From: Ciceribacter sp. L1K22
GTDB taxonomy: Bacteria; Pseudomonadota; Alphaproteobacteria; Rhizobiales; Rhizobiaceae
DNA length: 64,000 nt
Assembly: GCF_017599385.1 (NCBI RefSeq)
Contig: NZ_JAGFPK010000001.1
Span: 3,167,336-3,231,335 of the forward strand
Direction: 5' to 3'
Of this stretch, positions 30,504-39,780 are shown piece after piece. The notes below the pieces were generated by a model. That model saw nothing but the letters and a program-made list of their open reading frames with translations. It did no database searches and was not told where the DNA came from. Both the position numbers and the translations under genes were made by a program. How positions within the stretch are numbered: position 1 is the stretch's first letter; each line of letters opens with the position of its first letter.

Positions 30504-31295
30504 ATGACTGCTCCAGGCTTCTCCGTCGTGTCCGCCAAGGACCTCTGTCTTACCTTCCAGACCGGCGATGGTCCCGTCCATGCGCTCTCCAATGTCGACC
30601 TCGATGTCAGGAAGGGTGATTTCGTCTCCTTCATCGGCCCGTCGGGCTGCGGCAAGACAACGTTTCTGCGCGTGATCGCCGATCTGGAAAAACACACATC
30701 CGGCACGATCACAGTCAACGGCATGACGCCGGAAAACGCCCGCAAGGACCGGTCCTATGGCTATGTCTTCCAGGCAGCCGCACTTTATCCATGGCGCACG
30801 ATCGAGAAGAACATAGCCCTCCCGCTCGAAATCATGGGCTTCACGAAGGAGGAGCAGAAGCGCCGGATCGAGCAGACCCTCGACCTCGTCAATCTCTCCG
30901 GTTTCGGCAAGAAGTATCCCTGGCAGCTGTCGGGCGGAATGCAGCAGCGCGCCTCAATCGCCCGCGCGCTGGCCTTCGACGCTGACCTGCTCCTGATGGA
31001 CGAACCCTTCGGCGCGCTTGACGAGATCGTTCGCGACCACCTGAACGAACAACTCCTGAAGCTCTGGGCCCGCACCAACAAGACGATCTGCTTCGTCACC
31101 CACTCAATCCCCGAGGCCGTCTACCTCTCGACCAAGATCGTCGTCATGAGCCCCCGCCCCGGCCGTGTCACCGACATCATCGAGTCGACGTTGCCGAAGG
31201 AGCGGCCATTGGAGATTCGCGAGAGCGAGGAATTCCTGAAGATCGCCCACAGGGTACGGGAAGGGCTGAAGGCGGGGCATAGCTATGAGGAGTAG
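30504..31295 (+). CDS. ABC transporter ATPase (nitrate/taurine/pyrimidine-type)
   Basis: 263 aa. Walker A GPSGCGKTT (about residue 51), Q-loop FQAAALYPWRT, signature LSGGMQQR, Walker B LLLMDEPFGALDE and the H-loop VTHSI are all intact. It belongs to the SsuB/TauB/ThiZ-like class that pairs with NMT1/THI5-type binding proteins. It is first in an operon with a small membrane protein, two permeases and a binding protein. Being among pyrimidine-catabolic genes, it likely imports a pyrimidine or related base (inference). Confidence 0.9.
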   Translation: MTAPGFSVVSAKDLCLTFQTGDGPVHALSNVDLDVRKGDFVSFIGPSGCGKTTFLRVIADLEKHTSGTITVNGMTPENARKDRSYGYVFQAAALYPWRTIEKNIALPLEIMGFTKEEQKRRIEQTLDLVNLSGFGKKYPWQLSGGMQQRASIARALAFDADLLLMDEPFGALDEIVRDHLNEQLLKLWARTNKTICFVTHSIPEAVYLSTKIVVMSPRPGRVTDIIESTLPKERPLEIRESEEFLKIAHRVREGLKAGHSYEE

Positions 31296-31315
31296 CAATC
31301 GATTTTCTACCAAGT

Positions 31316-31445
31316 TGCCCCTCATCCGCCTGCCGGCACCTTCTCCCCGCTGGCGGGGAGAAGAGACATGGAGCGCCGGCGGTGCCACGAGTCCCTTCTC
31401 CCCGTTCCAACGGGGAGAAGGTGGCGGCAGCCGGATGAGGGGCAA
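31316..31445. repeat. RIME-like palindromic intergenic element
   Basis: A 130-bp imperfect inverted repeat: the left arm starts TTGCCCCTCATCCGCCTGCC and the right arm is the diverged complement ending GGATGAGGGGCAA. Two internal hairpins of the CTTCTCCCCG...CGGGGAGAAG type are present. It matches the rhizobial RIME family in size and form. It sits inside the ABC transporter operon between the ATPase gene and the next gene. A related copy is at 53756-53897. Confidence 0.85.
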
Positions 31446-31469
31446 AGTTACTTTCCCGGAGCGCCGCCC

Positions 31470-31808
31470 ATGAACCCGGCCTTCCTCCTCTGGCTCGGCG
31501 CCGCCATGGTCGTATTTCTCTCTGCGGCCACAGCGTCGCGGGCCTACATCGCCAGCGGCGACAGGCTCTGGGTTCTCCTTCTGTCTCTCGCCCTTTACTG
31601 CATCGGCAACCTGATGATGGTGAAGCTGATGCGCGAAGGCGGGCTGGGGCTCGCGATCTCCGCGTCTTCCGTGGCGCAACTCCTGCTGATCAACGTCATC
31701 GCCTTCCTCGTCTTCGGCGAACGTCTGTCGGCCACGCAAATGGCGGGCGTCGCGCTCGGCATTGTCTCGATGGCGCTGATGCTCTTCCCGCAGAAGGGAG
31801 GCGTCTGA
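31470..31808 (+). CDS. Small four-helix membrane protein (EamA/SMR-like)
   Basis: 112 aa with four hydrophobic helices and an ending resembling one half of an EamA transporter (VIAFLVFGERLSATQMAGVALGIVSMALM). ATG 31470 is chosen because upstream codons are RIME-derived. Its stop overlaps the next permease start (TGATG), so it is part of the pyrimidine-type ABC operon. It may be an accessory or independent small exporter; function unknown. Confidence 0.75.
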   Translation: MNPAFLLWLGAAMVVFLSAATASRAYIASGDRLWVLLLSLALYCIGNLMMVKLMREGGLGLAISASSVAQLLLINVIAFLVFGERLSATQMAGVALGIVSMALMLFPQKGGV

Positions 31809-32695
31809 TGGGGACAACGTCTTCCTTTGTGCGTGACCGTCTCTTTCCGATCCTGACCGTCATAGCCGTCATCCTGGTGATCTGGCATCTGTTCGTTATC
31901 TATCTCAACGCGCCCTTCGTGCGCGACCAGGCGGCCCGTGCCGGCGAGGAGATCTCGTTCGGCCAGATCATGGAACGGACGTTCGCTCAGGAAAGGCCCG
32001 TGCTGCCGGCGCCGCACCAGATCATCGCCGAACTCTGGGACACCACGGTCAACAAGGCTGTCACCTCCAAGCGCAGCCTCGTCTACCACGCGTGGATCAC
32101 GCTCTCCGCCACCCTGCTCGGCTTCGGCATCGGCACCGCGCTCGGTATCCTGCTGGCGATCGGCATCGTCCACAACCGGGCCATGGATCGCTCGCTGATG
32201 CCGTGGGTCATCGCCAGCCAGACCATCCCGATCCTCGCCGTCGCGCCGATGATCATCGTCGTCCTGAACGCGATCGGGATTTCCGGCGTGCTGCCGAAGG
32301 CATTGATCTCGACTTATCTCTCCTTCTTCCCGATCGTCGTCGGCATGGTGAAGGGCTTGAGAAGTCCTGACATCATCCTGCTGGACCTGATGCACACGTA
32401 TCACGCCAGCCCCTCGCAGATTTTCTGGAAACTGCGCTGGCCATCATCGATGCCTTATCTTTTCACCTCGCTGAAGGTCGCGATCGCCATTTCGCTCGTC
32501 GGAGCCATCGTCGGGGAACTGCCAACCGGCGCCGTCGCGGGCCTCGGCGCCCGGCTGTTGTCCGGGTCGTATTATGGCCAGACGATCCAGATATGGGCCG
32601 CGCTTTTCATGGCAGCGGGCCTCGCCGCGATCCTGGTTTCGATCGTCGGGATGGCGCACACCCAGGTTCTCAAGCGCATGGGGGTCAAGCCATGA
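31808..32695 (+). CDS. ABC transporter permease
   Basis: 295 aa with six or seven membrane segments. The binding-protein-dependent permease coupling loop YHASPSQIFWKLRWPSSMPYLFTSLKVAIAI is typical of the SsuC/ThiX class. It overlaps the genes on both sides by 1-4 bases (TGATG and ATGA), so it is strictly cotranscribed. It forms the channel with the second permease. Confidence 0.92.
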   Translation: MGTTSSFVRDRLFPILTVIAVILVIWHLFVIYLNAPFVRDQAARAGEEISFGQIMERTFAQERPVLPAPHQIIAELWDTTVNKAVTSKRSLVYHAWITLSATLLGFGIGTALGILLAIGIVHNRAMDRSLMPWVIASQTIPILAVAPMIIVVLNAIGISGVLPKALISTYLSFFPIVVGMVKGLRSPDIILLDLMHTYHASPSQIFWKLRWPSSMPYLFTSLKVAIAISLVGAIVGELPTGAVAGLGARLLSGSYYGQTIQIWAALFMAAGLAAILVSIVGMAHTQVLKRMGVKP

Positions 32696-33558
32696 ACGGT
32701 TATTTGACCTTTGCCGTCGTCTTCTGGCTGGCCGCTTGGGGGCTGAACGAATGGCTTGTACGACTGCGCCCTGCAGACGCGATGGCGCGTAAGCTCGTCA
32801 ATGCCGCCGTTCCGCTGATCTTCGGCATCACGCTGCTGGCGATCTGGGAGTGTCTGGTCAAAGGTTTCAACATTCCGTCGATCCTCCTGCCCGCGCCCTC
32901 GATGATTTGGGCCCGCCTGACCACCTCGGTTCCAACACTTTGGGCCGACTTCCAGCAGACCTTCCTGAAATCGGTACTGACCGGCTGGGTGCTCGGCTGC
33001 GGTCTCGGCTTCATCGTCGCGATCCTCGTGGATCGTTCGCCGTTCCTGCAGAAGGGCTTGCTGCCGATCGGCAATTTCGTTTCCGCTCTCCCGGTCGTCG
33101 GCATCGCGCCGATCATGGTCATGTGGTTCGGCTTCGACTGGCAGTCCAAGGTCGCCGTCGTCGTGATCATGACCTTCTTTCCGATGCTGGTGAACACGGT
33201 TCAGGGCCTGTCGGCCGCAAGCCATATGGAGCGCGACCTGATGCGGACCTATGCCGCCTCCTGGTGGCAGACGCTCTTGAAGCTGAGGCTGCCTGCCGCA
33301 TGGCCTTTCATTTTCAATGCACTCAAGATCAATTCGACGCTGGCGTTGATTGGCGCCATCGTCGCGGAGTTTTTCGGCACCCCGATCGTCGGCATGGGGT
33401 TCCGGATTTCCACGGAAGTGGGGCGCAGCAATGTCGACATGGTCTGGGCCGAGATCGCGGTTGCCGCGCTCGCCGGCTCGATCTTCTACGGTCTGGTGGC
33501 GCTCGCCGAGCGGGCCGTCACCTTCTGGCATCCGTCTGTCCGTGGTGGGCAGGCGTAA
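32692..33558 (+). CDS. ABC transporter permease
   Basis: 288 aa. The second permease of the same transporter has the coupling motif YAASWWQTLLKLRLPAAWP and a C-terminal block like the first. ATG 32692 overlaps the previous stop. Two distinct permeases imply a heterodimeric channel. Confidence 0.92.
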   Translation: MNGYLTFAVVFWLAAWGLNEWLVRLRPADAMARKLVNAAVPLIFGITLLAIWECLVKGFNIPSILLPAPSMIWARLTTSVPTLWADFQQTFLKSVLTGWVLGCGLGFIVAILVDRSPFLQKGLLPIGNFVSALPVVGIAPIMVMWFGFDWQSKVAVVVIMTFFPMLVNTVQGLSAASHMERDLMRTYAASWWQTLLKLRLPAAWPFIFNALKINSTLALIGAIVAEFFGTPIVGMGFRISTEVGRSNVDMVWAEIAVAALAGSIFYGLVALAERAVTFWHPSVRGGQA

Positions 33559-33580
33559 CAACAAAAAGAGGGAACTGACA

Positions 33581-34573
33581 ATGAAGAACAAAATCGCTTC
33601 CATGCTCCTCGCCGGCGCCGTGTCGCTGATGGCGATGCAAGCGGCCGCTGCCGAAAAGGTGACGCTGCAGCTGAAATGGGTCACCCAGGCCCAGTTCGCC
33701 GGCTACTACGTCGCCAAGGACAAGGGCTTCTACGAAGAAGAAGGCCTCGACGTCGAAATCAAGCCGGGCGGTCCGGACATCGCTCCGCCGCAGGTTCTGG
33801 CCGGTGGCGGCGCCGACGTGATCGTCGACTGGATGCCGTCGGCGCTGGCTACCCGCGAAAAAGGCGTGCCGCTCGTCAACATCGCCCAGCCTTTCAAGTC
33901 CTCGGGCATGATGCTGACCTGCCTCAAGGAAACCGGCATCACCAAGCCCGATGACTTCAAGGGCAAGACGCTCGGCGTGTGGTTCTTCGGCAACGAATAT
34001 CCGTTCCTGTCATGGATGAGCACGCTCGGCATCAAGACCGATGGCTCGCCGGATGGTGTCACCGTGCTGAAGCAAGGCTTCAACGTCGATCCGCTGCTGC
34101 AGAAGCAGGCGGCCTGCATCTCGACCATGACATACAACGAGTACTGGCAGGTTATCGACGCCGGCATCAAGCCGGAGGAACTGGTGACCTTCAAGTACGA
34201 GGACGAAGGCGTCGCGACGCTGGAAGACGGCCTCTATGTTCTGGAGGACTCCCTGAAGGACGCCGCTTTCAAGGAAAAAATGGTCAAGTTCGTTCGCGCT
34301 TCGATGAAGGGCTGGAAATACGCCGAAGAGAACCCGGACGAAGCCGCCGACATCGTGCTTGAAAACGACGCATCGGGCGCTCAGACCGAACAGCACCAGA
34401 AGCGGATGATGGGCGAAGTCGCTAAGCTGACCGCCGGTTCGAACGGCGCGCTTGATAAGGCCGACTACGACCGGACCGTCAAGACATTGCTCGGCGGCGG
34501 CTCCGACCCGGTCATCACCAAGGAGCCGGAAGGCGCCTACACCATGGACATCACGGACGCTGCCCTGAAATAG
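33581..34573 (+). CDS. ABC transporter substrate-binding protein (NMT1/THI5-like)
   Basis: 330 aa with a clear signal peptide (MKNKIASMLLAGAVSLMAMQ, cleavage near AAAAE). The mature N-terminus KVTLQLKWVTQAQFAGYYVAK is the hallmark of NMT1/THI5-like proteins that bind thiamine-pyrimidine, formylaminopyrimidine or related bases. ATG 33581 follows GAGGGA. It is last in the operon and followed by a strong terminator. Family and location both point to a pyrimidine-type ligand; the exact ligand is unproven. Confidence 0.92.
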   Translation: MKNKIASMLLAGAVSLMAMQAAAAEKVTLQLKWVTQAQFAGYYVAKDKGFYEEEGLDVEIKPGGPDIAPPQVLAGGGADVIVDWMPSALATREKGVPLVNIAQPFKSSGMMLTCLKETGITKPDDFKGKTLGVWFFGNEYPFLSWMSTLGIKTDGSPDGVTVLKQGFNVDPLLQKQAACISTMTYNEYWQVIDAGIKPEELVTFKYEDEGVATLEDGLYVLEDSLKDAAFKEKMVKFVRASMKGWKYAEENPDEAADIVLENDASGAQTEQHQKRMMGEVAKLTAGSNGALDKADYDRTVKTLLGGGSDPVITKEPEGAYTMDITDAALK

Positions 34574-34896
34574 GCGTACCGCAATCCCTGAAAAAGTCGG
34601 CGTCCGGACCAGTGTCCGGGCGCCTTTTTCTTGCGCCGCAGCAGAGATGCTGACATCGGTTGGCGTCATGTGTTGTAGTTTTTGCACGGAATTGTGTTTT
34701 GCGGAGAGGCAACGCGAAAAGTGCGAACCATAGACTTGCAACCGGTAGCCGCGTCACCATCTTGAGTGCCGTAGTGAGGCGGCATGACCGGCGGGTCCAG
34801 AGGGCAATTTCGTATCGCATTTGATGTAGGGCGATCCGCGGGCCCGTAACGCACGTAATGACAGTATTCTCGTTCAGACTTTACCGGAAGAGGCTC
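34574..34896. promoter_or_regulatory. Intergenic region between ABC operon and RND pump
   Basis: 323 bases holding the terminator of the ABC operon at its left end and, presumably, the promoter of the RND pump at its right. No gene, clear operator or regulator-binding palindrome was recognised. Confidence 0.35.
34599..34630 (+). terminator. Terminator of the pyrimidine-type ABC operon
   Basis: GGCGTCCGGAC-CAGT-GTCCGGGCGCC (one mismatch) followed by TTTTTC, 25 bp after the binding-protein stop. Confidence 0.88.
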
Positions 34897-36078
34897 ATGG
34901 TTCGCATCCCGATCTCCGCAGCAATAGCGCTGTTCGCTTTGTCCCTGACCGGCTTGCCGGCGGTCTCCCAGGAGGCGGCATCGGAACCTCAACAGAACCT
35001 GCCATCGATCGTCGTAAGCGAGGCCACGGTGCGTCCTCTGGTCGATCGCGTTCTCGCGTCGGGCACGATCCGGCCGGTCCAGGAAGTCTTCATACAACCG
35101 CTCGTGGAAGGTCTTTCGATCAAGACTCTGAATGTCGATGTCGGAGACCGGGTGAAGGCCGGCGATGTCGTGGCGGAACTCAATCGCGACACCCTCATTC
35201 TCCAGAAAAGTCAGCTCGACGCCAGCAAGGCAAAGGCGGAGGCAGCGCTTGCGCAGTATCGCGCGCAGGTGATCGAAGCGGAGGCAAACGCCGACGATGC
35301 CGTTCGCCAGCGCGACCGCGCAGTGACTCTTGGGCAAAAGGGCACGATTTCGACATCGCAGGTAGAACAACTGACCGCTGCCGCGGATGCCGCGCAAGCC
35401 AGGCTGAATGCCGCCCGACAGGCCGTGGCCGTGGGCGAAGCCGACATCAAGGTCGTCGAAGCGCAACTTGAGGACATCGACCTCAATCTCGGGCGTACCG
35501 AGGTCAAGGCACCTGTGGATGGCGTTATATCGGCCCGCGACGCAAAGATCGGCGCGATCGCGAGTGGATCGGCCACACCGCTTTTCACCATGATCCGCAA
35601 TGGCGAGATCGAACTCGTGGCAGACGTACCGGAAGGCGAAATCGGCCGCATACAGACAGGGATGCCCGCCAAGGTATCCATCGCTGGCACCCGCGACTCC
35701 CTGCCTGGCAAGGTGCGCCTGGTTTCGCCGGTCGTCGATCCGACGACACGACTGGGTTCCGTTCATATCCTGGTCGATGAAAGCGCCGGTGCCAAATCGG
35801 GCATGTACGCGAGCGCCCAGATCGTCATCGAGGAAGTCACGGCGCTTGCGCTGCCGCAAGCAGCGCTGACGACCGAGCGAGCAGGTACCATTGCTCGCAA
35901 GGTCGAAGACAACGTCGTGAAGCAGGTTTCGGTCGAGATCGGCATTCAGGACGAGGGCTTCGTTGAGATCGTGAACGGTCTCGAACCGGGTGATTTGGTG
36001 GTTGCGAAGGCGGGTGCCTTCGTGCGTGATGGCGATAGGATCGTGCCGGTTCGCGAACAACCGGCAGCGTCGAACTAA
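34897..36078 (+). CDS. RND efflux periplasmic adaptor
   Basis: 393 aa membrane fusion protein. Signal peptide MVRIPISAAIALFALSL to about AVSQEA; lipoyl/barrel motifs VQEVFIQPLVEGLSIKTLNVDVGD and RTEVKAPVDGVISARDAKIGA flank a coiled coil (KAEAALAQYRAQVIEAEANADD) with TolC-docking helices. ATG 34897 follows GGAAGAGG; an ATG at 34858 is a weaker alternative. Linked by 16 bp to the RND pump. No TolC-type outer membrane gene is present, so it must borrow one. Confidence 0.93.
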   Translation: MVRIPISAAIALFALSLTGLPAVSQEAASEPQQNLPSIVVSEATVRPLVDRVLASGTIRPVQEVFIQPLVEGLSIKTLNVDVGDRVKAGDVVAELNRDTLILQKSQLDASKAKAEAALAQYRAQVIEAEANADDAVRQRDRAVTLGQKGTISTSQVEQLTAAADAAQARLNAARQAVAVGEADIKVVEAQLEDIDLNLGRTEVKAPVDGVISARDAKIGAIASGSATPLFTMIRNGEIELVADVPEGEIGRIQTGMPAKVSIAGTRDSLPGKVRLVSPVVDPTTRLGSVHILVDESAGAKSGMYASAQIVIEEVTALALPQAALTTERAGTIARKVEDNVVKQVSVEIGIQDEGFVEIVNGLEPGDLVVAKAGAFVRDGDRIVPVREQPAASN

Positions 36079-36094
36079 CAGGGGACACCTGACG

Positions 36095-39000
36095 ATGAAT
36101 TTCTCCGCCTGGGCGATCCGAAATCCGATAGCGCCCCTACTTGCGTTTGCACTGCTGGTGTTTCTCGGCATCCAGTCGTTCTTTGCGCTGCCGATCACCC
36201 GTTTCCCGAACATCGACGTCCCGGTGGTTTCGATCGCCGTGACACAGAGCGGCGCCTCGCCGTCCGAACTGGAAATGCAGGTAACGAAAGAGGTCGAGGA
36301 CGCCGTTGCCTCGATCAGCGGCGTCGACGAAATCACGTCGACGGTGACGGATGGTCTTTCGTCCACTGCGGTCCTGTTCCGCATTGAAAAGCCAACCGAA
36401 GAAGCGGTACAGGACGTCAAGGACGCAATCGACAGAATTCGCGGTGACCTGCCGGCCTCGGTCGACGAACCGATCGTTTCGAAGGTGGAAGTCGAGGGAC
36501 AGGCGATCCAGACCTTTGCCGTATCCTCGCCCAATATGACCCTCGAAGAACTGTCGTGGTTCGTGGACGACACCATCAAGCGTGCGCTTCAGGGCCAGCC
36601 CGGCGTTGGTCGGATCGACCGTTACGGTGGCGCCGATCGTGAAATCCGCATCGCTCTGGATGCCGACAAGCTTAACGCGCTGGGGATCACGGCACCCGAT
36701 GTCAACGCCCAACTGCGTAGCGTCAACCTCGACCTCGGCTCGGGGCGTGGCCAGGTGGGCGGCAGCGAGCAAAGCATCCGCACGCTCGGCGACGCCCGCA
36801 ATGTGGCGGAGCTCGCCGAGACGACGATCGCGCTTCCGAGCGGACGCTTCGTCAAGCTCTCGGATCTTGGCACCGTCCGGGACACGTATGAAGAGCCGAA
36901 GTCCTTCTCGCGGTTCAATGGCGAGCCGTCGGTGACCTTTGCGGTGTTCCGCGCCAAGGGCGCGAGCGAAGTCTCCGTCGCCGAAACCGTGGCAGCCCAG
37001 CTTGACCAGATCCGGACCAACAATCCGAACGTCAACATCCAGATGGTCGACGATGCGGTCTACTTCACCTACGGAAACTACGAGGCGGCGATCCACACCC
37101 TGATCGAGGGCGCGATCCTTGCCGTCATCGTGGTTCTGATCTTCCTCCGCAACTGGCGTGCAACGCTGATTTCGGCCGTCGCACTGCCTCTCTCCGCGAT
37201 ACCAACCTTCTGGGTCATGGATCTGCTCGGCTTCTCGCTGAACCTTGTCAGCTTCCTGGCTCTCACGCTTGCGACCGGTATTCTCGTCGACGACGCGATC
37301 GTGGAAGTCGAAAACATCGCCCGCCATATCAAGATGGGCAAGACGCCCTACCGCGCGGCGCTGGAAGCGGCTGACGAAATCGGTCTCGCCGTTATCGCAA
37401 CGAGCTTCACCATCATCGCCGTGTTCGTGCCGGTGTCGTTCATGCCGGGCATACCGGGCCAATACTTCATCCAGTTCGGCCTGACGGTGGCAATATCGGT
37501 GTTCTTCTCATTGCTGGTGGCGCGTCTTGTTACACCTTTGATGGCCGCGTATCTCATGCGCGCCGAAGACGCGATGGACGACCATAGCGACAACGACAGC
37601 GCGCTGATGAAGGCCTATACAAGGCTCGTCACCGGAACGACGAAGCGCTGGTACATGCGTTACGCGACGCTCGGCGGCGCGATTCTCTTCCTGATCGGTT
37701 CGATGATGCTTCTGGCCCAGGTGCCCGGCAGCTTCCTTCCGCCCGAAGATGCATCGCGCATCACCTTGTCGATAGAACTGCCACCCAACGCCACACTGGA
37801 CGAAACGGCGGAAACGACGACTAAACTCTACGAAACAATCCGCGCACTCGACGGTGTCGAAAGCGTGTTCGTGCTCGGCGGCGCCTCACCGAGGGGCGAT
37901 CTGGAATTGCGTCGCGCGACGATCAACGTCATTCTTGGCAAGATCGAGCATTCGCTAGTCAAGACGCTCGTCAACAAGGGTCTGGGATCGATCCCCCTTG
38001 TCGGCGAATACCTGCCGAAGATGCCGGTTGAGGGTCGCGAGCGTCCACAATGGGACATCGAGAAGGAACTCTTCGCAAAGGTGAGTTCAATCCCGGATGT
38101 GCGGGTGACGAAACTCAACGATCGCGGCGAGCGCGAACTGTCGTTCAACTTCCTTGCAAGCAGCAGCGAGGAACTGGACGAGGCCGTGGCCAAGCTTGAA
38201 AGCCGCCTGCGTGCTTCACCGATCCTGGCCAACGTATCGTCGGAGGGCGCCCTGCCCCGCCCGGAACTCCAAATCCGGCCGCGCAAGGACGAGGCCGCCC
38301 GTCTCGGTATTACGCCGCAGCAAATCTCCGAGACGGTCCGCGTTGCTACCATCGGCGATGTGGATGCGGCTTTGCCGAAGATCTCGCTCGATGACCGCCT
38401 GATCCCGATCCGCGCCCAGGCGTCCCTCGACGTCCGTCGCGACCTGCAGGCGATCCGCAACCTCAAGATCAAGACAGCGACGGGCAATACGGTTCCCCTC
38501 TATACGGTCGCCGACATCGACTATTCAGAGGGGCCGAGTTCGATCAAGCGCAACAACCGCAGCCGCGTGGTGTCGATCGGCTCCGACGTGCCGCAGGGGA
38601 CTGCCCTGGATACGGCCAGTGACGAGTTCAAACGCATCGTCGAGGAGACAGACCTGCCTCCGACGGTTCGACTCGCCGAGAGCGGTGATGCCAAGATCCA
38701 GGCCGAAATGGTCCAGGGCTTCGCGAACGCCATGCTGCTCGGCCTGCTTCTCGTCCTTGTGGTGCTGATCCTGCTCTTCAAGGACGTGATCCAGCCGTTC
38801 ACCATCCTGTTCTCCCTGCCGCTCGCCATAGGGGGCGTGGCGGTGGGCCTAATCGTCACCAACAATGCGCTCTCGATGCCCGTTCTGATCGGCATCCTGA
38901 TGCTGATGGGCATCGTGACCAAGAACGCCATCCTGCTCGTGGATTTCGCGATCGAGATGCGAAATCACGGTCTGGAGCGGGTTCACGCCATGGTGGAGGC

Positions 39001-39421
39001 AGGCCGCAAACGTGCTCGCCCGATCATCATGACGTCGATCGCGATGTCGGCAGGCATGTTGCCCTCCGCACTCGGTGTCGGCGAAGGCGGATCGTTCCGC
39101 TCTCCGATGGCGATCGCCGTGATAGGCGGCATTATCGTCTCGACGGTGCTGAGCCTTCTGGTCGTGCCCGCCTTCTTCCTGATCATGGATGACCTCTCGC
39201 GCGTCCTCGGTTGGGTGTTCAGCCGGATGGTCGGGAAGAAGGAAGAGGAGCAACTGGCAATGAACTCGGAGGAATTGACGCGTCTCGCCCAATCGAACCG
39301 CGAGAACCTCTCAGTGCTGGAAGCCAGACTCTCCGAAATCGAGGCCCGCAACCGCCCAGAACAGCGGCGCAGCGACCAGAAGAGCAATGTCGTGACACTT
39401 CCACCGCTCGCCGCGGAGTAG
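36095..39421 (+). CDS. RND multidrug efflux permease
   Basis: 1108 aa with 12 membrane segments and two large periplasmic loops. It starts MNFSAWAIRNPIAPLLAFALL and has the ILVDDAIVEVENIARH proton-relay Asp pair in TM4, SFMPGIPG, and the second-half repeat GIVTKNAILLVDFA. It has the AcrB/MexF-like class layout, somewhat longer at the C-terminus with a Glu/Arg-rich coiled tail (ENLSVLEARLSEIEAR). Proton-driven export of drugs, metabolites or plant compounds; substrate unknown. A perfect terminator follows. Confidence 0.95.
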   Translation: MNFSAWAIRNPIAPLLAFALLVFLGIQSFFALPITRFPNIDVPVVSIAVTQSGASPSELEMQVTKEVEDAVASISGVDEITSTVTDGLSSTAVLFRIEKPTEEAVQDVKDAIDRIRGDLPASVDEPIVSKVEVEGQAIQTFAVSSPNMTLEELSWFVDDTIKRALQGQPGVGRIDRYGGADREIRIALDADKLNALGITAPDVNAQLRSVNLDLGSGRGQVGGSEQSIRTLGDARNVAELAETTIALPSGRFVKLSDLGTVRDTYEEPKSFSRFNGEPSVTFAVFRAKGASEVSVAETVAAQLDQIRTNNPNVNIQMVDDAVYFTYGNYEAAIHTLIEGAILAVIVVLIFLRNWRATLISAVALPLSAIPTFWVMDLLGFSLNLVSFLALTLATGILVDDAIVEVENIARHIKMGKTPYRAALEAADEIGLAVIATSFTIIAVFVPVSFMPGIPGQYFIQFGLTVAISVFFSLLVARLVTPLMAAYLMRAEDAMDDHSDNDSALMKAYTRLVTGTTKRWYMRYATLGGAILFLIGSMMLLAQVPGSFLPPEDASRITLSIELPPNATLDETAETTTKLYETIRALDGVESVFVLGGASPRGDLELRRATINVILGKIEHSLVKTLVNKGLGSIPLVGEYLPKMPVEGRERPQWDIEKELFAKVSSIPDVRVTKLNDRGERELSFNFLASSSEELDEAVAKLESRLRASPILANVSSEGALPRPELQIRPRKDEAARLGITPQQISETVRVATIGDVDAALPKISLDDRLIPIRAQASLDVRRDLQAIRNLKIKTATGNTVPLYTVADIDYSEGPSSIKRNNRSRVVSIGSDVPQGTALDTASDEFKRIVEETDLPPTVRLAESGDAKIQAEMVQGFANAMLLGLLLVLVVLILLFKDVIQPFTILFSLPLAIGGVAVGLIVTNNALSMPVLIGILMLMGIVTKNAILLVDFAIEMRNHGLERVHAMVEAGRKRARPIIMTSIAMSAGMLPSALGVGEGGSFRSPMAIAVIGGIIVSTVLSLLVVPAFFLIMDDLSRVLGWVFSRMVGKKEEEQLAMNSEELTRLAQSNRENLSVLEARLSEIEARNRPEQRRSDQKSNVVTLPPLAAE

Positions 39422-39444
39422 ACCCGCGTACTCACCTCCTCAGA

Positions 39445-39468
39445 AGCCGGGCCTAGCCCGGCTTTTTT
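39445..39468 (+). terminator. Terminator of the RND operon
   Basis: AGCCGGGC-CTA-GCCCGGCT followed by TTTTT, a perfect 8-bp stem, 24 bp after the RND stop. Confidence 0.9.
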
Positions 39469-39511
39469 CTTGCCGCACCATACCGTATTTTCGCGAAATG
39501 CTCACAAACGG

Positions 39512-39525
39512 TTGATCGAAATCAA
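39512..39525. promoter_or_regulatory. FNR/FixK-type anaerobox
   Basis: TTGATCGAAATCAA is an exact TTGAT-N4-ATCAA palindrome about 200-270 bp upstream of a Crp/Fnr-family gene. It suggests oxygen- or NO-linked control by FixK, FnrN, NnrR or the product itself. Confidence 0.7.
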
Positions 39526-39780
39526 CCCGCCGGCATCGCGGGCATCCTATTCTCAACGACTGAAATGGGCGACAGAGCACCGTTTCGAAGGCAACGATCG
39601 CCATGGGATCGGGAGATCGGCTTCTCCAGACGCTTGGTGTCGTGGGTCGCGCGAGGCGAAGCAGGTTCAAGGCAAGGCCAGACCTCGCCGCACCTGCGGT
39701 AAGGCCACCGGACATCGAAACGCGTGATCACGACCGGGATGAAGCGTGGCGCTGGGCGCCAGGGTGGGAGCCGTAGGAAC

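Larger units (their letters stand above)
39422..39780. promoter_or_regulatory. Intergenic region with terminator and FNR box
   Basis: 359 bases. It holds the RND terminator at the left, a perfect FNR-type site at 39512-39525, and a GC-rich leader before the Crp/Fnr gene. No further gene was recognised. Confidence 0.5.

Noticed and set aside
32572..33684. 370-codon minus-strand frame opposite the second permease
   Set aside because: Low-complexity His/Asp/Arg-rich antisense product; the plus-strand permease is certain.
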